Shown here one piece after another: positions 13,140 through 21,238 of a stretch of 21,745 nucleotides of DNA. The stretch spans positions 1-21,745 of the forward strand of contig CANREI010000015.1 in the NCBI GenBank assembly GCA_947629595.1. The letters run 5' to 3'. The DNA is from an uncultured Alphaproteobacteria bacterium (GTDB lineage Bacteria > Pseudomonadota > Alphaproteobacteria > CAAHEQ01 > UBA3637). Both the position numbers and the translations under genes were made by a program. The first letter of the stretch is position 1. The number at the start of each line of letters is the position of its first letter. The notes beneath the pieces were generated by a model that had not been told where the DNA came from, ran no database searches, and saw nothing but the letters and a program-made list of their open reading frames with translations.

Positions 13140-14015
13140 ATGACACAGTTTATCAATTATGAAACAAAATTTTTGTTACCCAAAAAAGCCGTTCCGTTTT
13201 TTGAAGCGGCTTTGGAAGAAACGGCCGCCGCCGTTTTAACCGTGATGATTGAAAAAGGTGCGCAAAAAGGTTTATGGGAATTGCAAGCCATTTTTGAGGG
13301 AAAGCCCGATGAAAAAGTGATTCGGCATTGCTTAAAAACGGCCGCCGAAAACGCGCATATTGCCGTTCCGTCGTTTAACATAACACCACTCCCCGATAAA
13401 AACTGGTTACAGGAATGTTATCAAAGTTTTCAACCGATTACCATCGGCAAATATTATATTTACGGCTCGCACATTACCGATCGGCCGCCTGCCGATAAAA
13501 TCGCGTTAAAAATTGATGCCGCAACGGCCTTCGGCACGGGGGAACATCAAACAACACACGGGTGTTTGGAAGCCTTAAACGATTTGAACTTCCGGCCGAA
13601 AAACGTGATTGATATCGGGTGCGGATCGGGCATTTTAGCCATGGCTTATGCCAAAACCTATCATCAACCGGTTGATGCGGTGGATATTGATCCCGAATCG
13701 GTGCGTATGGCTTTAAAAAATGCCGAAAATAACAAATTAAGCGCGCTGATGCATGTGTGGGAAAGCACGGGATACAGCGCCGTTTCGGGACAATATGATT
13801 TAATTTTATGCAATATTTTGGCGCGCCCGCTCATTGAAATGGCGCCGGATTTAAAAGCGCACTTAACCCCGGGCGGACAAGCCGTTCTTTCGGGCTTTTT
13901 AACGCGTCAGGAACGGTGGGTGTTAAAGGCGCATACCGATATCGGCCTGCGCTTGGTGCGCCGATATCGCATTAACGGGTGGAGTACGCTTGTTCTTCAA
14001 AAGGAGGAGCAATGA
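13140..14015 (+). CDS. prmA: Ribosomal protein L11 methyltransferase
   Basis: PrmA (291 residues) trimethylates several amino groups on ribosomal protein L11 using S-adenosylmethionine. The catalytic half shows AATAFGTGEHQTTHGCLEAL, the SAM-binding loop VIDIGCGSGILA, VDIDPESVRMALKNAENN and LILCNILARPL, all characteristic; the N-terminal third is the weaker, L11-recognising domain. A TTG two codons upstream (13134) is possible, but AAAAGGAG (13124-13131) is eight bases from the ATG at 13140, which is preferred. It is the first gene of a coupled trio: its stop overlaps the pepP start by 4 bp (ATGA), and AAGGAGG for pepP lies within its last codons. Confidence 0.95.
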   Translation: MTQFINYETKFLLPKKAVPFFEAALEETAAAVLTVMIEKGAQKGLWELQAIFEGKPDEKVIRHCLKTAAENAHIAVPSFNITPLPDKNWLQECYQSFQPITIGKYYIYGSHITDRPPADKIALKIDAATAFGTGEHQTTHGCLEALNDLNFRPKNVIDIGCGSGILAMAYAKTYHQPVDAVDIDPESVRMALKNAENNKLSALMHVWESTGYSAVSGQYDLILCNILARPLIEMAPDLKAHLTPGGQAVLSGFLTRQERWVLKAHTDIGLRLVRRYRINGWSTLVLQKEEQ

Positions 14016-15682
14016 AAAACGCTTATCAACAAATTAAAAACTTTGTGCGCACGCATCAAAACAGTGCCGTTCTTATTTCCCGAACCGATTCGTTTTTGGG
14101 AGAATATTATCCGCCCGAAGCCAAACGATTAAGCGCCGTTTCGGGCTTTACGGGATCGGCGGGACTGGCATTCATTGATTCTGTTCAAGATGTGTTATTC
14201 GTTGATTCGCGCTATACGGTTCAAGCCAAAAAACAATCGTCTTTTCAGGTTTTTGAAGTGCCCACACAAACAACGCCCCTGCAATGGATTATTGAAAACT
14301 TTAAAGGAAAAACCGTTTATTTTAATCCGCAAACGCATTCGATATCATGGGTTCAAAAAAGCGCGGAACGATTACAAAAAGCCAACATTTGTTTAAAGCC
14401 GTTATCGCTCAAACAACTCACGCAATTTTTTTCAAAACAAACTTTTCGGCAGAAAAATATTTTTGATTATTCCGTTCAATTTTGCGGGGAATCATCGGAA
14501 AATAAATTGGCGCGTTTGGGAAAGCATATTCGCCAAAACAAATGGGATGCTTATCTCATTTCAACGCCCGAAAATGTTTCATGGCTCTTAAACAAACGCG
14601 CCCGCACGGTTTTGGAATATCCCGTTCTTTTTGAAAGAGGGTTTGTTGATAAACAAGGCGTTTATCGGCCCTTAAATAAGCAAACCGTTTCTTTGCTTAA
14701 AGGCAAAAAAGTGGCCCTTTTTGAACCGGCAACGCCGTATTTTTTATATCAGGCCTTAAAAAAAATTGCCGTTTTGGAAAATGCGCCCGATATTGTTAAT
14801 TATTGGAAAGCCGTTAAAAACAAAACGGAAATTCAAAACATTCGCCTGGCATGTCTGTATGAAAGCGCGGTTATTTGTCGCTTTTTGGCATGGGTGGAAG
14901 AAAACAAGTCCTCGGTCGATGAATGCGCCTGTGATGAAAAACTCATTGCTTTACGCAAAGAAAATCCGCTTTACTTCGGTGACAGTTTTGAAACAATTGC
15001 CGCTGTCGGCGCCCATGCGGCACTGGCGCATTATCGCGCGGATAAAGCATCAACCGTTGCCTTGATGAGCGCGCCGCTTTTGTTGGTTGATACCGGCGGG
15101 CATTATTTAAACGGCACCACCGATATGACGCGAACAATTGCCCTTCAAAAGCCGACAAAACTCATGAAAAAACGATATACACAAGTGTTGCAGGGGCATA
15201 TTGATTTAGCAACAACCCTTTTGCCGAAAGGCGCAAAAGCTTCGGTGTTAGATGAAAAAGCGCACGCTTATTTACGCGCGGATTCGGTTGATTTTCTGCA
15301 TGCAACGGGACACGGTATCGGATTGATGCTTGCCGTGCATGAAATGCCGCCGACCGTATCGCCCTATGACACATTCGGCCTTCAAGCCGGTATGATTTTT
15401 TCAAACGAACCGGCATTTTACAGCGAAACCGACGGATTCGGCATTCGGTTGGAAAATATGTTGCTGGCGGTGAACGGGGCAAACGGTCTTTCTTTTGAAA
15501 ATTTAATTTTTGCACCGTTTGATTATCGGTTGATTGATTTTAACGCCTTAACAAAGCAACAATTATTATGGCTGAAAAATTATCATCAAACCGTTTATGA
15601 AACCGTTTTTCCGATGTTAAGTCTTAAAGAACAAGAAATTTTATTACCGTTTATCACGGCTTTTCAAAAGGATGAAAAATGA
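14012..15682 (+). CDS. pepP: Xaa-Pro aminopeptidase (M24B)
   Basis: This 556-residue cytosolic metallopeptidase removes N-terminal residues that precede proline. It has two creatinase-like N-terminal domains (about 1-150 and 165-260) and a C-terminal pita-bread domain with all five metal ligands visible: Asp360 and Asp371 in VDTGGHYLNGTTDMTRT, His434 in ATGHGIG, Glu466 in SNEPAFY and Glu481 in IRLEN. The layout matches the long eukaryote-like aminopeptidase P form common in alphaproteobacteria, slightly shorter than usual. The second creatinase-like domain is divergent (ALFEPATPYF in place of the usual conserved block). It overlaps both prmA and smpB by 4 bp, so all three are translationally coupled. 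Confidence 0.92.
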   Translation: MKNAYQQIKNFVRTHQNSAVLISRTDSFLGEYYPPEAKRLSAVSGFTGSAGLAFIDSVQDVLFVDSRYTVQAKKQSSFQVFEVPTQTTPLQWIIENFKGKTVYFNPQTHSISWVQKSAERLQKANICLKPLSLKQLTQFFSKQTFRQKNIFDYSVQFCGESSENKLARLGKHIRQNKWDAYLISTPENVSWLLNKRARTVLEYPVLFERGFVDKQGVYRPLNKQTVSLLKGKKVALFEPATPYFLYQALKKIAVLENAPDIVNYWKAVKNKTEIQNIRLACLYESAVICRFLAWVEENKSSVDECACDEKLIALRKENPLYFGDSFETIAAVGAHAALAHYRADKASTVALMSAPLLLVDTGGHYLNGTTDMTRTIALQKPTKLMKKRYTQVLQGHIDLATTLLPKGAKASVLDEKAHAYLRADSVDFLHATGHGIGLMLAVHEMPPTVSPYDTFGLQAGMIFSNEPAFYSETDGFGIRLENMLLAVNGANGLSFENLIFAPFDYRLIDFNALTKQQLLWLKNYHQTVYETVFPMLSLKEQEILLPFITAFQKDEK

Positions 15683-16158
15683 GCAAAGCATTCATTTCAA
15701 GCGGCACGGTCGCTACCAACAAAAAAGCACGATTTAATTATGTGATTCAAGAAACATATGAGGCCGGCATTATGTTAACCGGCGGAGAAGTCAAATCTTT
15801 GCGCGCGGGACGAGCCACCGTTAACGAAAGTTACGCCTCCATTGAAAAAGACGGCGCCGTTTATTTAATCAACGCGCATATTGCCGAATATGTCAACGCC
15901 AAAGGCGGTTTTGTCGAACAATCGGCCGCACGAAAACGTAAATTATTGCTTCACGCAAAGGAAATCAATAAATTACGCGGCGCCATCGAGCAAAAAGGAA
16001 AAACGCTTGTGCCGTTAGAGCTTTATTTTAACGCGCGCGGCGTTGCCAAAGTGAAAATTGCCGTTGCCGTCGGTAAAAATCATGCCGATAAGCGCGAAGA
16101 TATTAAAAAGCGCGAATGGAATATCGTAAAACGGCGTATTTTAACGCAACATAACTAA
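15679..16158 (+). CDS. smpB: SsrA-binding protein SmpB
   Basis: SmpB (159 residues) binds tmRNA and delivers it to stalled ribosomes for trans-translation. Hallmarks: NKKARFNYVI (14-23), the GGEVKSLRAGRAT block, KRKLLLH, LVPLELYFN and the basic tail GKNHADKREDIKKREW, whose helix reads the empty mRNA channel. Length is normal. It is the last gene of prmA-pepP-smpB; AAAGGATG within the pepP end precedes its ATG. The tmRNA gene is not in this window. Only 7 bp separate its stop from that of the convergent gene, with no obvious terminator. Confidence 0.97.
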   Translation: MSKAFISSGTVATNKKARFNYVIQETYEAGIMLTGGEVKSLRAGRATVNESYASIEKDGAVYLINAHIAEYVNAKGGFVEQSAARKRKLLLHAKEINKLRGAIEQKGKTLVPLELYFNARGVAKVKIAVAVGKNHADKREDIKKREWNIVKRRILTQHN

Positions 16159-16165
16159 GCATTTT

Positions 16166-16513
16166 TCAACGCCGATGCGAACCTTTATGTCCGCCGAAAT
16201 GCAGGCGCGGCGGCGCCGGCCGATAATGATGATGTCTGTCCCAAATGCTGTGCAATATAGCGCCGCCGATGAGCGTGCCGGCACCGGCCAGAAAGAGCGT
16301 TTCACCCGAAATGCGCGGCGCTTCTTGCACATAAACGGGTGCGGGCACCGTTTCACGCACAATAACCGTTTGCGCCGGCGTTTGTTGATAAATAACGGTT
16401 TGCGTTTGCGGAACCGTATCAGGTACATAAACATAACCGGCCCACGCGGGAGACACACTCAAAAACGCAAAAGCTGTCGTTAAAGAAAGAGTAATGAATT
16501 GATGATATAACAT
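16166..16513 (-). CDS. Small exported protein with His-rich tail
   Basis: This 115-residue protein starts with a clear Sec signal peptide (cut predicted after SPAWA, residue 25). The mature part holds a Thr/Val/Pro/Gln-rich segment (30-64), a Gly/Ala-rich hydrophobic stretch (ETLFLAGAGTLIGGAILH, 71-88) that could span or sit in a membrane, and a His/Arg/Pro-rich tail (HHHYRPAPPRLHFGGHKGS). It resembles the many small periplasmic proteins with a glycine-zipper-like helix, but I recognise no family. The His tail could bind metal; that is inference. GGAGGA six bases before the ATG at 16513 supports the gene. It follows the STAS gene on the same strand after 66 bp. Confidence 0.78.
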   Translation of the reverse strand: MLYHQFITLSLTTAFAFLSVSPAWAGYVYVPDTVPQTQTVIYQQTPAQTVIVRETVPAPVYVQEAPRISGETLFLAGAGTLIGGAILHSIWDRHHHYRPAPPRLHFGGHKGSHRR

Positions 16514-16579
16514 TTGATTCCTCCGTTTTTTTTCATTTCATTTGTTTAAAACGAAGAAACCGTTCAAATGTTCAAAAAA

Positions 16580-16885
16580 CTATTCTTCAAAAACGTAAAG
16601 ACTGTCAAACCGCGCGGCATACATCACATCTTTTACTTTTCCCTTCACCCCGCGAATGGATAAGTTAACCGCATGGGAGGAAGCTTCGTCATGCGCAATG
16701 ACAAACATACCGAGTGCCGCCGAATCAATAAAATCACAGTCAGATAAATCAAAAACAATTTTCGGAACCGTTGCCGATTTGATTAAAGAAACAATTTCAA
16801 AAAAGCCGTCGTGATCCCGAAACGTGAAAGAACCCGAAAAAAAGATTTCTTTTCCGTTTTTAACATCTGTTGTTTTATAATTCAT
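16580..16885 (-). CDS. Lone STAS-domain protein (anti-sigma antagonist type)
   Basis: The 101-residue product is a single STAS domain like SpoIIAA/RsbV, which in partner-switching systems is phosphorylated by an RsbW-type kinase and, when unphosphorylated, releases a sigma factor or effector. The core VFDLSDCDFIDSAALGMFVIAHDE contains Asp54-Ser55, the position normally phosphorylated (family DSSGLG). No kinase, phosphatase or sigma factor gene is adjacent, so its partner is elsewhere. AAGGAGG precedes the ATG at 16885, and a predicted promoter lies directly upstream, so it can be expressed apart from trmB. A role in membrane lipid or stress control cannot be told apart from sequence. Confidence 0.85.
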   Translation of the reverse strand: MNYKTTDVKNGKEIFFSGSFTFRDHDGFFEIVSLIKSATVPKIVFDLSDCDFIDSAALGMFVIAHDEASSHAVNLSIRGVKGKVKDVMYAARFDSLYVFEE

Positions 16886-16907
16886 GCAACCCTCCTTTGC
16901 TTATTTA

Positions 16908-16936
16908 ATATTGACTTGTTTTTATGGCTTCGTCAA
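16908..16936 (-). promoter_or_regulatory. Predicted promoter of the STAS gene
   Basis: On the minus strand TTGACG (16931-16936) and CAATAT (16908-16913) are 17 bp apart, squeezed into the 54 bp between trmB and the STAS gene. Confidence 0.5.
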
Positions 16937-16939
16937 GTA

Positions 16940-17668
16940 TTATTTCGTTCTTTTTTTTGAAAAAACAAGATAGATCGGTTTTCTTCCGGCTTCAATGCCT
17001 TTTTTTTCATAGCGTGTGGGCACCCAATCGGTCGGCGGACACGTTATATCTTCATTGATTTGTTCAAAACATCCGTCCGCTGCCACCTGTTCAATTGCCC
17101 AAGCGGCATAATCGGCAACATCGGTTGCCACAAACAATTGCCCGTTCGGCGCTAAAAGCCGATATAAATGTTTTAAATTGGCCGCATTGATAAAGCGTCG
17201 TTCGGCGTGACGCGCTTTCGGCCACGGATCGGGATATAACAAAAAAATCCGCTGAAACAAGCCGTCTTTAAAAAACGGAAACAAATCGCGCACATCGTCC
17301 GGCCAAATACGCACGTTATCCGTTCGCCCTTCTTCCAAATGCGCGTGCGTTGTTTGCTTTTCGTGTGATCCGTTTAAATGCGCCAACAAAGACACCACAC
17401 CGTTCAGAAACGGTTCGGCACCGATGAAGCCGACAGTCGGATAAAGCTTGGCAAGCTCGGCAATATGTTCGCCGCCGCCGAACCCGATTTCCAGCCACAC
17501 TTCCTGCGGGTGAATACCGAAAAAGGTGTTCATATCAAATTGTTCGCCCTCTTTCGGCAAAACGGGTTTGAGTTTCGGGAGCAATTCATCGATTAACCGT
17601 TGCTTGGAGGGTTTAATCGCTTTTCCTTTGCGTCGCCCGAAGAAACGCAAATCACGCAATTGCGGCAT
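16940..17668 (-). CDS. trmB: tRNA (guanine-N7)-methyltransferase
   Basis: TrmB (242 residues) makes 7-methylguanosine at position 46 of many tRNAs. It carries the SAM-binding block WLEIGFGGGEHI (58-69), GAEPFLNGV, the tRNA/catalytic loop DPWPKARHAERRF and the C-terminal TRYEKKGIEAGRKPIYL, where family members have T..E..G...G. The basic N-terminus (FGRRKGKAIKPSKQRL) is usual in alphaproteobacteria. Its ATG follows the glgP stop after three bases, and its ribosome site (GGAGA) is inside the glgP end, so the two are coupled even though their functions are unrelated. Confidence 0.95.
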   Translation of the reverse strand: MPQLRDLRFFGRRKGKAIKPSKQRLIDELLPKLKPVLPKEGEQFDMNTFFGIHPQEVWLEIGFGGGEHIAELAKLYPTVGFIGAEPFLNGVVSLLAHLNGSHEKQTTHAHLEEGRTDNVRIWPDDVRDLFPFFKDGLFQRIFLLYPDPWPKARHAERRFINAANLKHLYRLLAPNGQLFVATDVADYAAWAIEQVAADGCFEQINEDITCPPTDWVPTRYEKKGIEAGRKPIYLVFSKKRTK

Positions 17669-17671
17669 AGC

Positions 17672-20134
17672 CTATTTCTCCGAACTCGGTTTGACATGCC
17701 AAATATCGCGTGCATATTCGGCAACCGTTCTGTCAATGGAAAACTTACCCGAACGGGCAATATTGATTAAAGCTTTCTTTTCCCACGCCAAATGATTAAG
17801 ATAATCCGTTCTGATTTTGTCATGCGCTTCGCAATAGGAATTGAAATCGCCCAACAACATATAATAATCGCGGAACATAATATTTTGGAAAATCGGCGCA
17901 AACAAATTTTTATCTTCATTCGGCGTAAACAAGCCGGACGTTATGGAATCCATCACGCGCCGAATTTGCGCATCGGCATTATAAAAATCCCACGGCCGAT
18001 AGGAATCGGAGGCGTGTTTTTGCGACACTTCTTCCGCCGTCATACCGAAAAGATAAAAGTTTTCTTTTCCGACTTCTTCCAAAATTTCCACATTGGCACC
18101 GTCCAGCGTACCCAACGTTAAAGCACCGTTCATCATAAACTTCATATTGCTGGTACCCGATGCCTCAAACCCGGCAGTTGAAATTTGTTCGCTGATATCT
18201 GACCCCGGAAACACCACTTCGGCCACCGAAACTTTATAATCGGGAATAAACACCACTTTCAACTGATCTTTCACGCGCGGATCGTTATTGACCACTTTGG
18301 CGATATTGTTGATAAACTTAATGATCAGCTTGGCAAAATCGTAACTGGGTGCGGCTTTTCCGCCGAAAATATATGTTTTGCCGATGGGCAACAGCACACC
18401 GTCTTCCACGATTTTCAGATATTCATAAACAATATGCAATGCATTCAAAAGCTGCCGTTTATATTCGTGAATACGTTTCACCTGACAATCAAAAATGGTG
18501 TCGGGATTCACATGAATGCCCGTTGTGCAATCAATCAATGCCGCCAGTCGTTTTTTATTCTCAAACTTAATGCGATGCAGTTTATCCAACGAAGAATCGT
18601 CATCCACAAATTGTTCCAGTTTTTTAATGCTTGATAAATCGGTAATCCATTCTTTTCCGATTCGGTCGGTAATAAACTTGGACAAGCCTTCGTTCGAATC
18701 CAAAATCCAGCGCCGCGGTGTCACGCCGTTTGTTTTATTATTAAACTTTTCCGGCCACATTTCATAAAAATCAGGCACCAGTTTTGTTTCCAACAGTTTG
18801 GTATGAATTTCCGCCACGCCGTTTACGGAATGACTGCCCGTAATGGCCAGATTTGCCATACGAATTTGTTTTTGCGGCCCTTCTTCAATTAAAGAAACGC
18901 GACTTAATCGGCCGTTATCCCCGGGGAACCGTTCCATTACCTCTTTCATCAGGTGATCGTTAATTTCATAGATAATACCCAAGTGACGCGGTAAATGTTT
19001 TTCAAACAACGAAACCGGCCATTTTTCGAGCGCTTCGGGAAGCAAAGTGTGATTGGTATAAGCCATGGTTCGGCGCGTAATATCAAACGCCTGATTCCAA
19101 TCCAGCCGATAAACATCAAGCAACACGCGCATCAATTCCACAATCGCCAACGTCGGATGCGTATCGTTCAACTGAATGGCCACTTTTTCCGGCAATAAAT
19201 TAAAGTCGGTGTGATTTTCCAAGAATCGGCGCATAATATCGTTAATCACGCACGACGTAAAGAAATATTGTTGCATTAACCGCAAAAATTTACCTTGTTC
19301 AACAGCATCTGACGGATAAAGAACTTTGGAAATGGTTTCCACCTGAATGTTTTTTTCAACGGCCTCCACATAACCGCCCCGATTAAACACTTCAATATCC
19401 AACACATTGGTTGAGCGCGCCGCAAACAGGCGCAAATAATTAACGGTTTTTCCGCCGTACCCCACAATCGGCATATCATACGGCACACCGAGTAATTGAT
19501 TGGTGCCGACCCAATGCGGTTCGCGCACGCCGTTTTTTTCTTCATAAACGACATGTCCGTTAATTTGCACCAAACACGACCGATCGGCGCGTTCAATCTG
19601 CCACGGCGAGGAGCGCTCCAGCCAAGAATCGGCGCGTTCTTTTTGCCACCCGTTTTCAAAATATTGCTTAAACAAGCCGAACTGATAGTTAATGCCGTAA
19701 CCGTAGCCGGGCATGCCTTGCGAGGCAATGGAATCCAAAATACACGCGGCAAGCCGACCCAATCCGCCGTTGCCCAACGCGGGATCATATTCGCAATCCA
19801 ACACTTCTTTCAACGGAATCGGATTATCCAAATGCACTTCATCCAACAAATCCATTATTTCAAAATTATAGAGATTATTGGGTAACAAGCGCCCGAGTAA
19901 ATATTCCAACGACAAGTAATAAATGCGTTTCGGATCTTTGGCTTCATGCCGAGCAGCCGTTTCAAACATACTGTCAATGCACAAATCCCGCACCGCCATG
20001 GCGAGTGCCGTAAACAAGTGATCTTTATCGGCTTCGCACACCCGTTTCGACAGCGAATATTTAATATGCCACTCAATCCGCCGTTGTAATTCGGCAGCGG
20101 TTATTTTATGTGTTGATTGTTTTTCAGTCATCAT
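17672..20134 (-). CDS. glgP: Glycogen/starch/alpha-glucan phosphorylase
   Basis: This 820-residue enzyme releases glucose 1-phosphate from alpha-1,4-glucans using pyridoxal phosphate. Conserved blocks include YYLSLEYLLGRLL near 72, DPALGNGGLGRLAACILDS near 118, QLNDTHPTLAIVELMR near 320, FNNKTNGVTPRRW, VKRIHEYKRQLLN and EASGTSNMKFMMNG, whose Lys at about 665 binds the cofactor. Length is normal and it is cytoplasmic. The start is one of two tandem ATGs (20134 or 20131); AAAGGG is better spaced for 20131. A further ATG at 20138, out of frame, opens a four-codon MDDD frame. No other glycogen gene lies in the window, so the glucan may be made from a distant locus or be imported. The gene leads into trmB. 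Confidence 0.96.
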   Translation of the reverse strand: MMTEKQSTHKITAAELQRRIEWHIKYSLSKRVCEADKDHLFTALAMAVRDLCIDSMFETAARHEAKDPKRIYYLSLEYLLGRLLPNNLYNFEIMDLLDEVHLDNPIPLKEVLDCEYDPALGNGGLGRLAACILDSIASQGMPGYGYGINYQFGLFKQYFENGWQKERADSWLERSSPWQIERADRSCLVQINGHVVYEEKNGVREPHWVGTNQLLGVPYDMPIVGYGGKTVNYLRLFAARSTNVLDIEVFNRGGYVEAVEKNIQVETISKVLYPSDAVEQGKFLRLMQQYFFTSCVINDIMRRFLENHTDFNLLPEKVAIQLNDTHPTLAIVELMRVLLDVYRLDWNQAFDITRRTMAYTNHTLLPEALEKWPVSLFEKHLPRHLGIIYEINDHLMKEVMERFPGDNGRLSRVSLIEEGPQKQIRMANLAITGSHSVNGVAEIHTKLLETKLVPDFYEMWPEKFNNKTNGVTPRRWILDSNEGLSKFITDRIGKEWITDLSSIKKLEQFVDDDSSLDKLHRIKFENKKRLAALIDCTTGIHVNPDTIFDCQVKRIHEYKRQLLNALHIVYEYLKIVEDGVLLPIGKTYIFGGKAAPSYDFAKLIIKFINNIAKVVNNDPRVKDQLKVVFIPDYKVSVAEVVFPGSDISEQISTAGFEASGTSNMKFMMNGALTLGTLDGANVEILEEVGKENFYLFGMTAEEVSQKHASDSYRPWDFYNADAQIRRVMDSITSGLFTPNEDKNLFAPIFQNIMFRDYYMLLGDFNSYCEAHDKIRTDYLNHLAWEKKALINIARSGKFSIDRTVAEYARDIWHVKPSSEK

Positions 20135-20171
20135 CCATCCCTTTCCTGTTGCTTTGTTTAATATACCCGCA

Positions 20172-20203
20172 AAAAGCTTAACAGTTTGCTAACAAACGCT
20201 TTT
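20172..20203. promoter_or_regulatory. Bulged hairpin in the glgP upstream region
   Basis: An inner inverted repeat GTTTG-ctaa-CAAAC (20184-20197) is extended by outer arms AAAAGC (20172-20177) and GCTTTT (20198-20203), with a six-base bulge on one side. It lies between nadK and glgP, about 40 bp before the glgP start, and could be an operator for glgP or part of the nadK terminator, since a T-run follows the outer arm on the minus strand. No convincing -35/-10 pair for glgP was found nearby. Confidence 0.35.
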
Positions 20204-20220
20204 AAAATAAAACATATTAT

Positions 20221-20250
20221 AAAAAAAACAAAATTTAAAGAGTTTTTTTT
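20221..20250. terminator. A/T-only inverted repeat after nadK
   Basis: AAAAAAAAC (20221-20229) and GTTTTTTTT (20242-20250) form a nine-base inverted repeat starting 6 bp after the nadK stop. A stem made only of A-T pairs is weak, but with its T-runs it may help stop transcription in either direction. Confidence 0.35.
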
Positions 20251-20256
20251 ATATTT

Positions 20257-21138
20257 TTAAGAACGGCACTTATCACGTTCCAACAAAACACCGTGTGCCG
20301 CTTTTGCCACTTTAATTTTTTCCACAAACAACACGTTACATTGCCGACCGACCAATTTTCCCTTTTGCATTAAAGCGCGATCGCCGTCATGATAATGACT
20401 GTCCCCCACAAGTTGGGCGTTTCTGTCTTCATACGGATTAACCACATCAACGGTAACGGTGGAATCGGCGGAAATAATTTCCTGAAACGGCTTATCACAG
20501 GTTTGATCGTTCGGCATGGCATGAACGGTACTCATGCGCCAATGCGCTATATCCGGAATGGGCAAAATTTCTTCCGGTCCCGTATAATTACAGGCGTTTG
20601 AAGCATTTTCGCCGATTTTGGTTGCAATCATCAATCCGCCGCGAATGTTTTTTTGATGCCACACATTATCTTTCCACACAATATGCAATTTTGTAACATT
20701 TTCGTAAGGTTTTAAAATCACTTCGTTAAAGAAAGTGTGATACATTACTTTTTCGCAAAAAGTTGTTTTCACTTCCAGCGGCTGAATCAGTTGATAAGAA
20801 AGCGTTTCCAACCGTTGCGGCAAATCATAAATATTGCCGATATCATTTGATAAAGCCCCGATATGCCCGCAATTCAACCCGAACACGCGAACAGGCTTTT
20901 GCGCATTATTTTTTGATAATTCAAAAGCAACCCGCATGGCTTTTAAGCAAGCCCCGTCTCCGCCGACGGCAATCAACCGATGCATCTTTTTATAAGGATG
21001 CAATTGTTTTTGAAGCGATTTATCTTGCGAAAACGAAACATCAACCACCGTGGCCGGCAAAATATTCAAAAGCTCGCCGGCAATTTGTTGCGCCTTCGGG
21101 TTCGGGCTGATAATTAAACCGGTTGAAACATTGTTCAT
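20257..21138 (-). CDS. NAD kinase-family protein with altered substrate loop
   Basis: The 293-residue product has the frame of an ATP-NAD kinase, which makes NADP: AVGGDGACLKAM (57-68) with the GGDG motif, FGLNCGHIGAL (86-96), FNEVILK (137-143) with the NE pair that binds the NAD ribose, and GLMIAT (168-173). The next motif, normally TPTGSTAYxLSAGGP, reads TKIGENASNACNYTGPEE (173-190), so the Pro, the second Thr and the double Gly are changed. It may be a diverged true kinase or a paralogue with another substrate such as a lipid or sphingoid-type head group, given the related fold. AAGGA precedes the ATG at 21138. It lies upstream of glgP in the same direction. Family is secure, activity less so. 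Confidence 0.75.
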   Translation of the reverse strand: MNNVSTGLIISPNPKAQQIAGELLNILPATVVDVSFSQDKSLQKQLHPYKKMHRLIAVGGDGACLKAMRVAFELSKNNAQKPVRVFGLNCGHIGALSNDIGNIYDLPQRLETLSYQLIQPLEVKTTFCEKVMYHTFFNEVILKPYENVTKLHIVWKDNVWHQKNIRGGLMIATKIGENASNACNYTGPEEILPIPDIAHWRMSTVHAMPNDQTCDKPFQEIISADSTVTVDVVNPYEDRNAQLVGDSHYHDGDRALMQKGKLVGRQCNVLFVEKIKVAKAAHGVLLERDKCRS

Positions 21139-21155
21139 TTTCTTTCATCCTTTTT

Positions 21156-21173
21156 AAAAGAGTTTACTCTTTT
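21156..21173. terminator. Palindromic hairpin upstream of nadK, with nearby direct repeat
   Basis: AAAAGAG (21156-21162) and CTCTTTT (21167-21173) form a seven-base stem with a TTTA loop, working in either direction. TTTAAAAGAGT, covering its left arm (21153-21163), recurs at 21193-21203, exactly 40 bp away. The hairpin may terminate the gene entering from the right edge, or the repeats may be operators for nadK. No promoter for nadK is clear; TTTACA-17-TAAACT on the minus strand is a weak candidate. Confidence 0.4.
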
Positions 21174-21238
21174 TTTCTTGATTTGTAAAGTCTTTAAAAG
21201 AGTCAAAAGAAATATTTTGAAACAAACATAATGACAAG

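Noticed and set aside
16141..16483. Alternative frames on both strands over the small His-rich exported protein gene
   Set aside because: The frame at 16166-16513 has a good signal peptide and a GGAGGA site; the other frames are Arg-rich shadows with neither.
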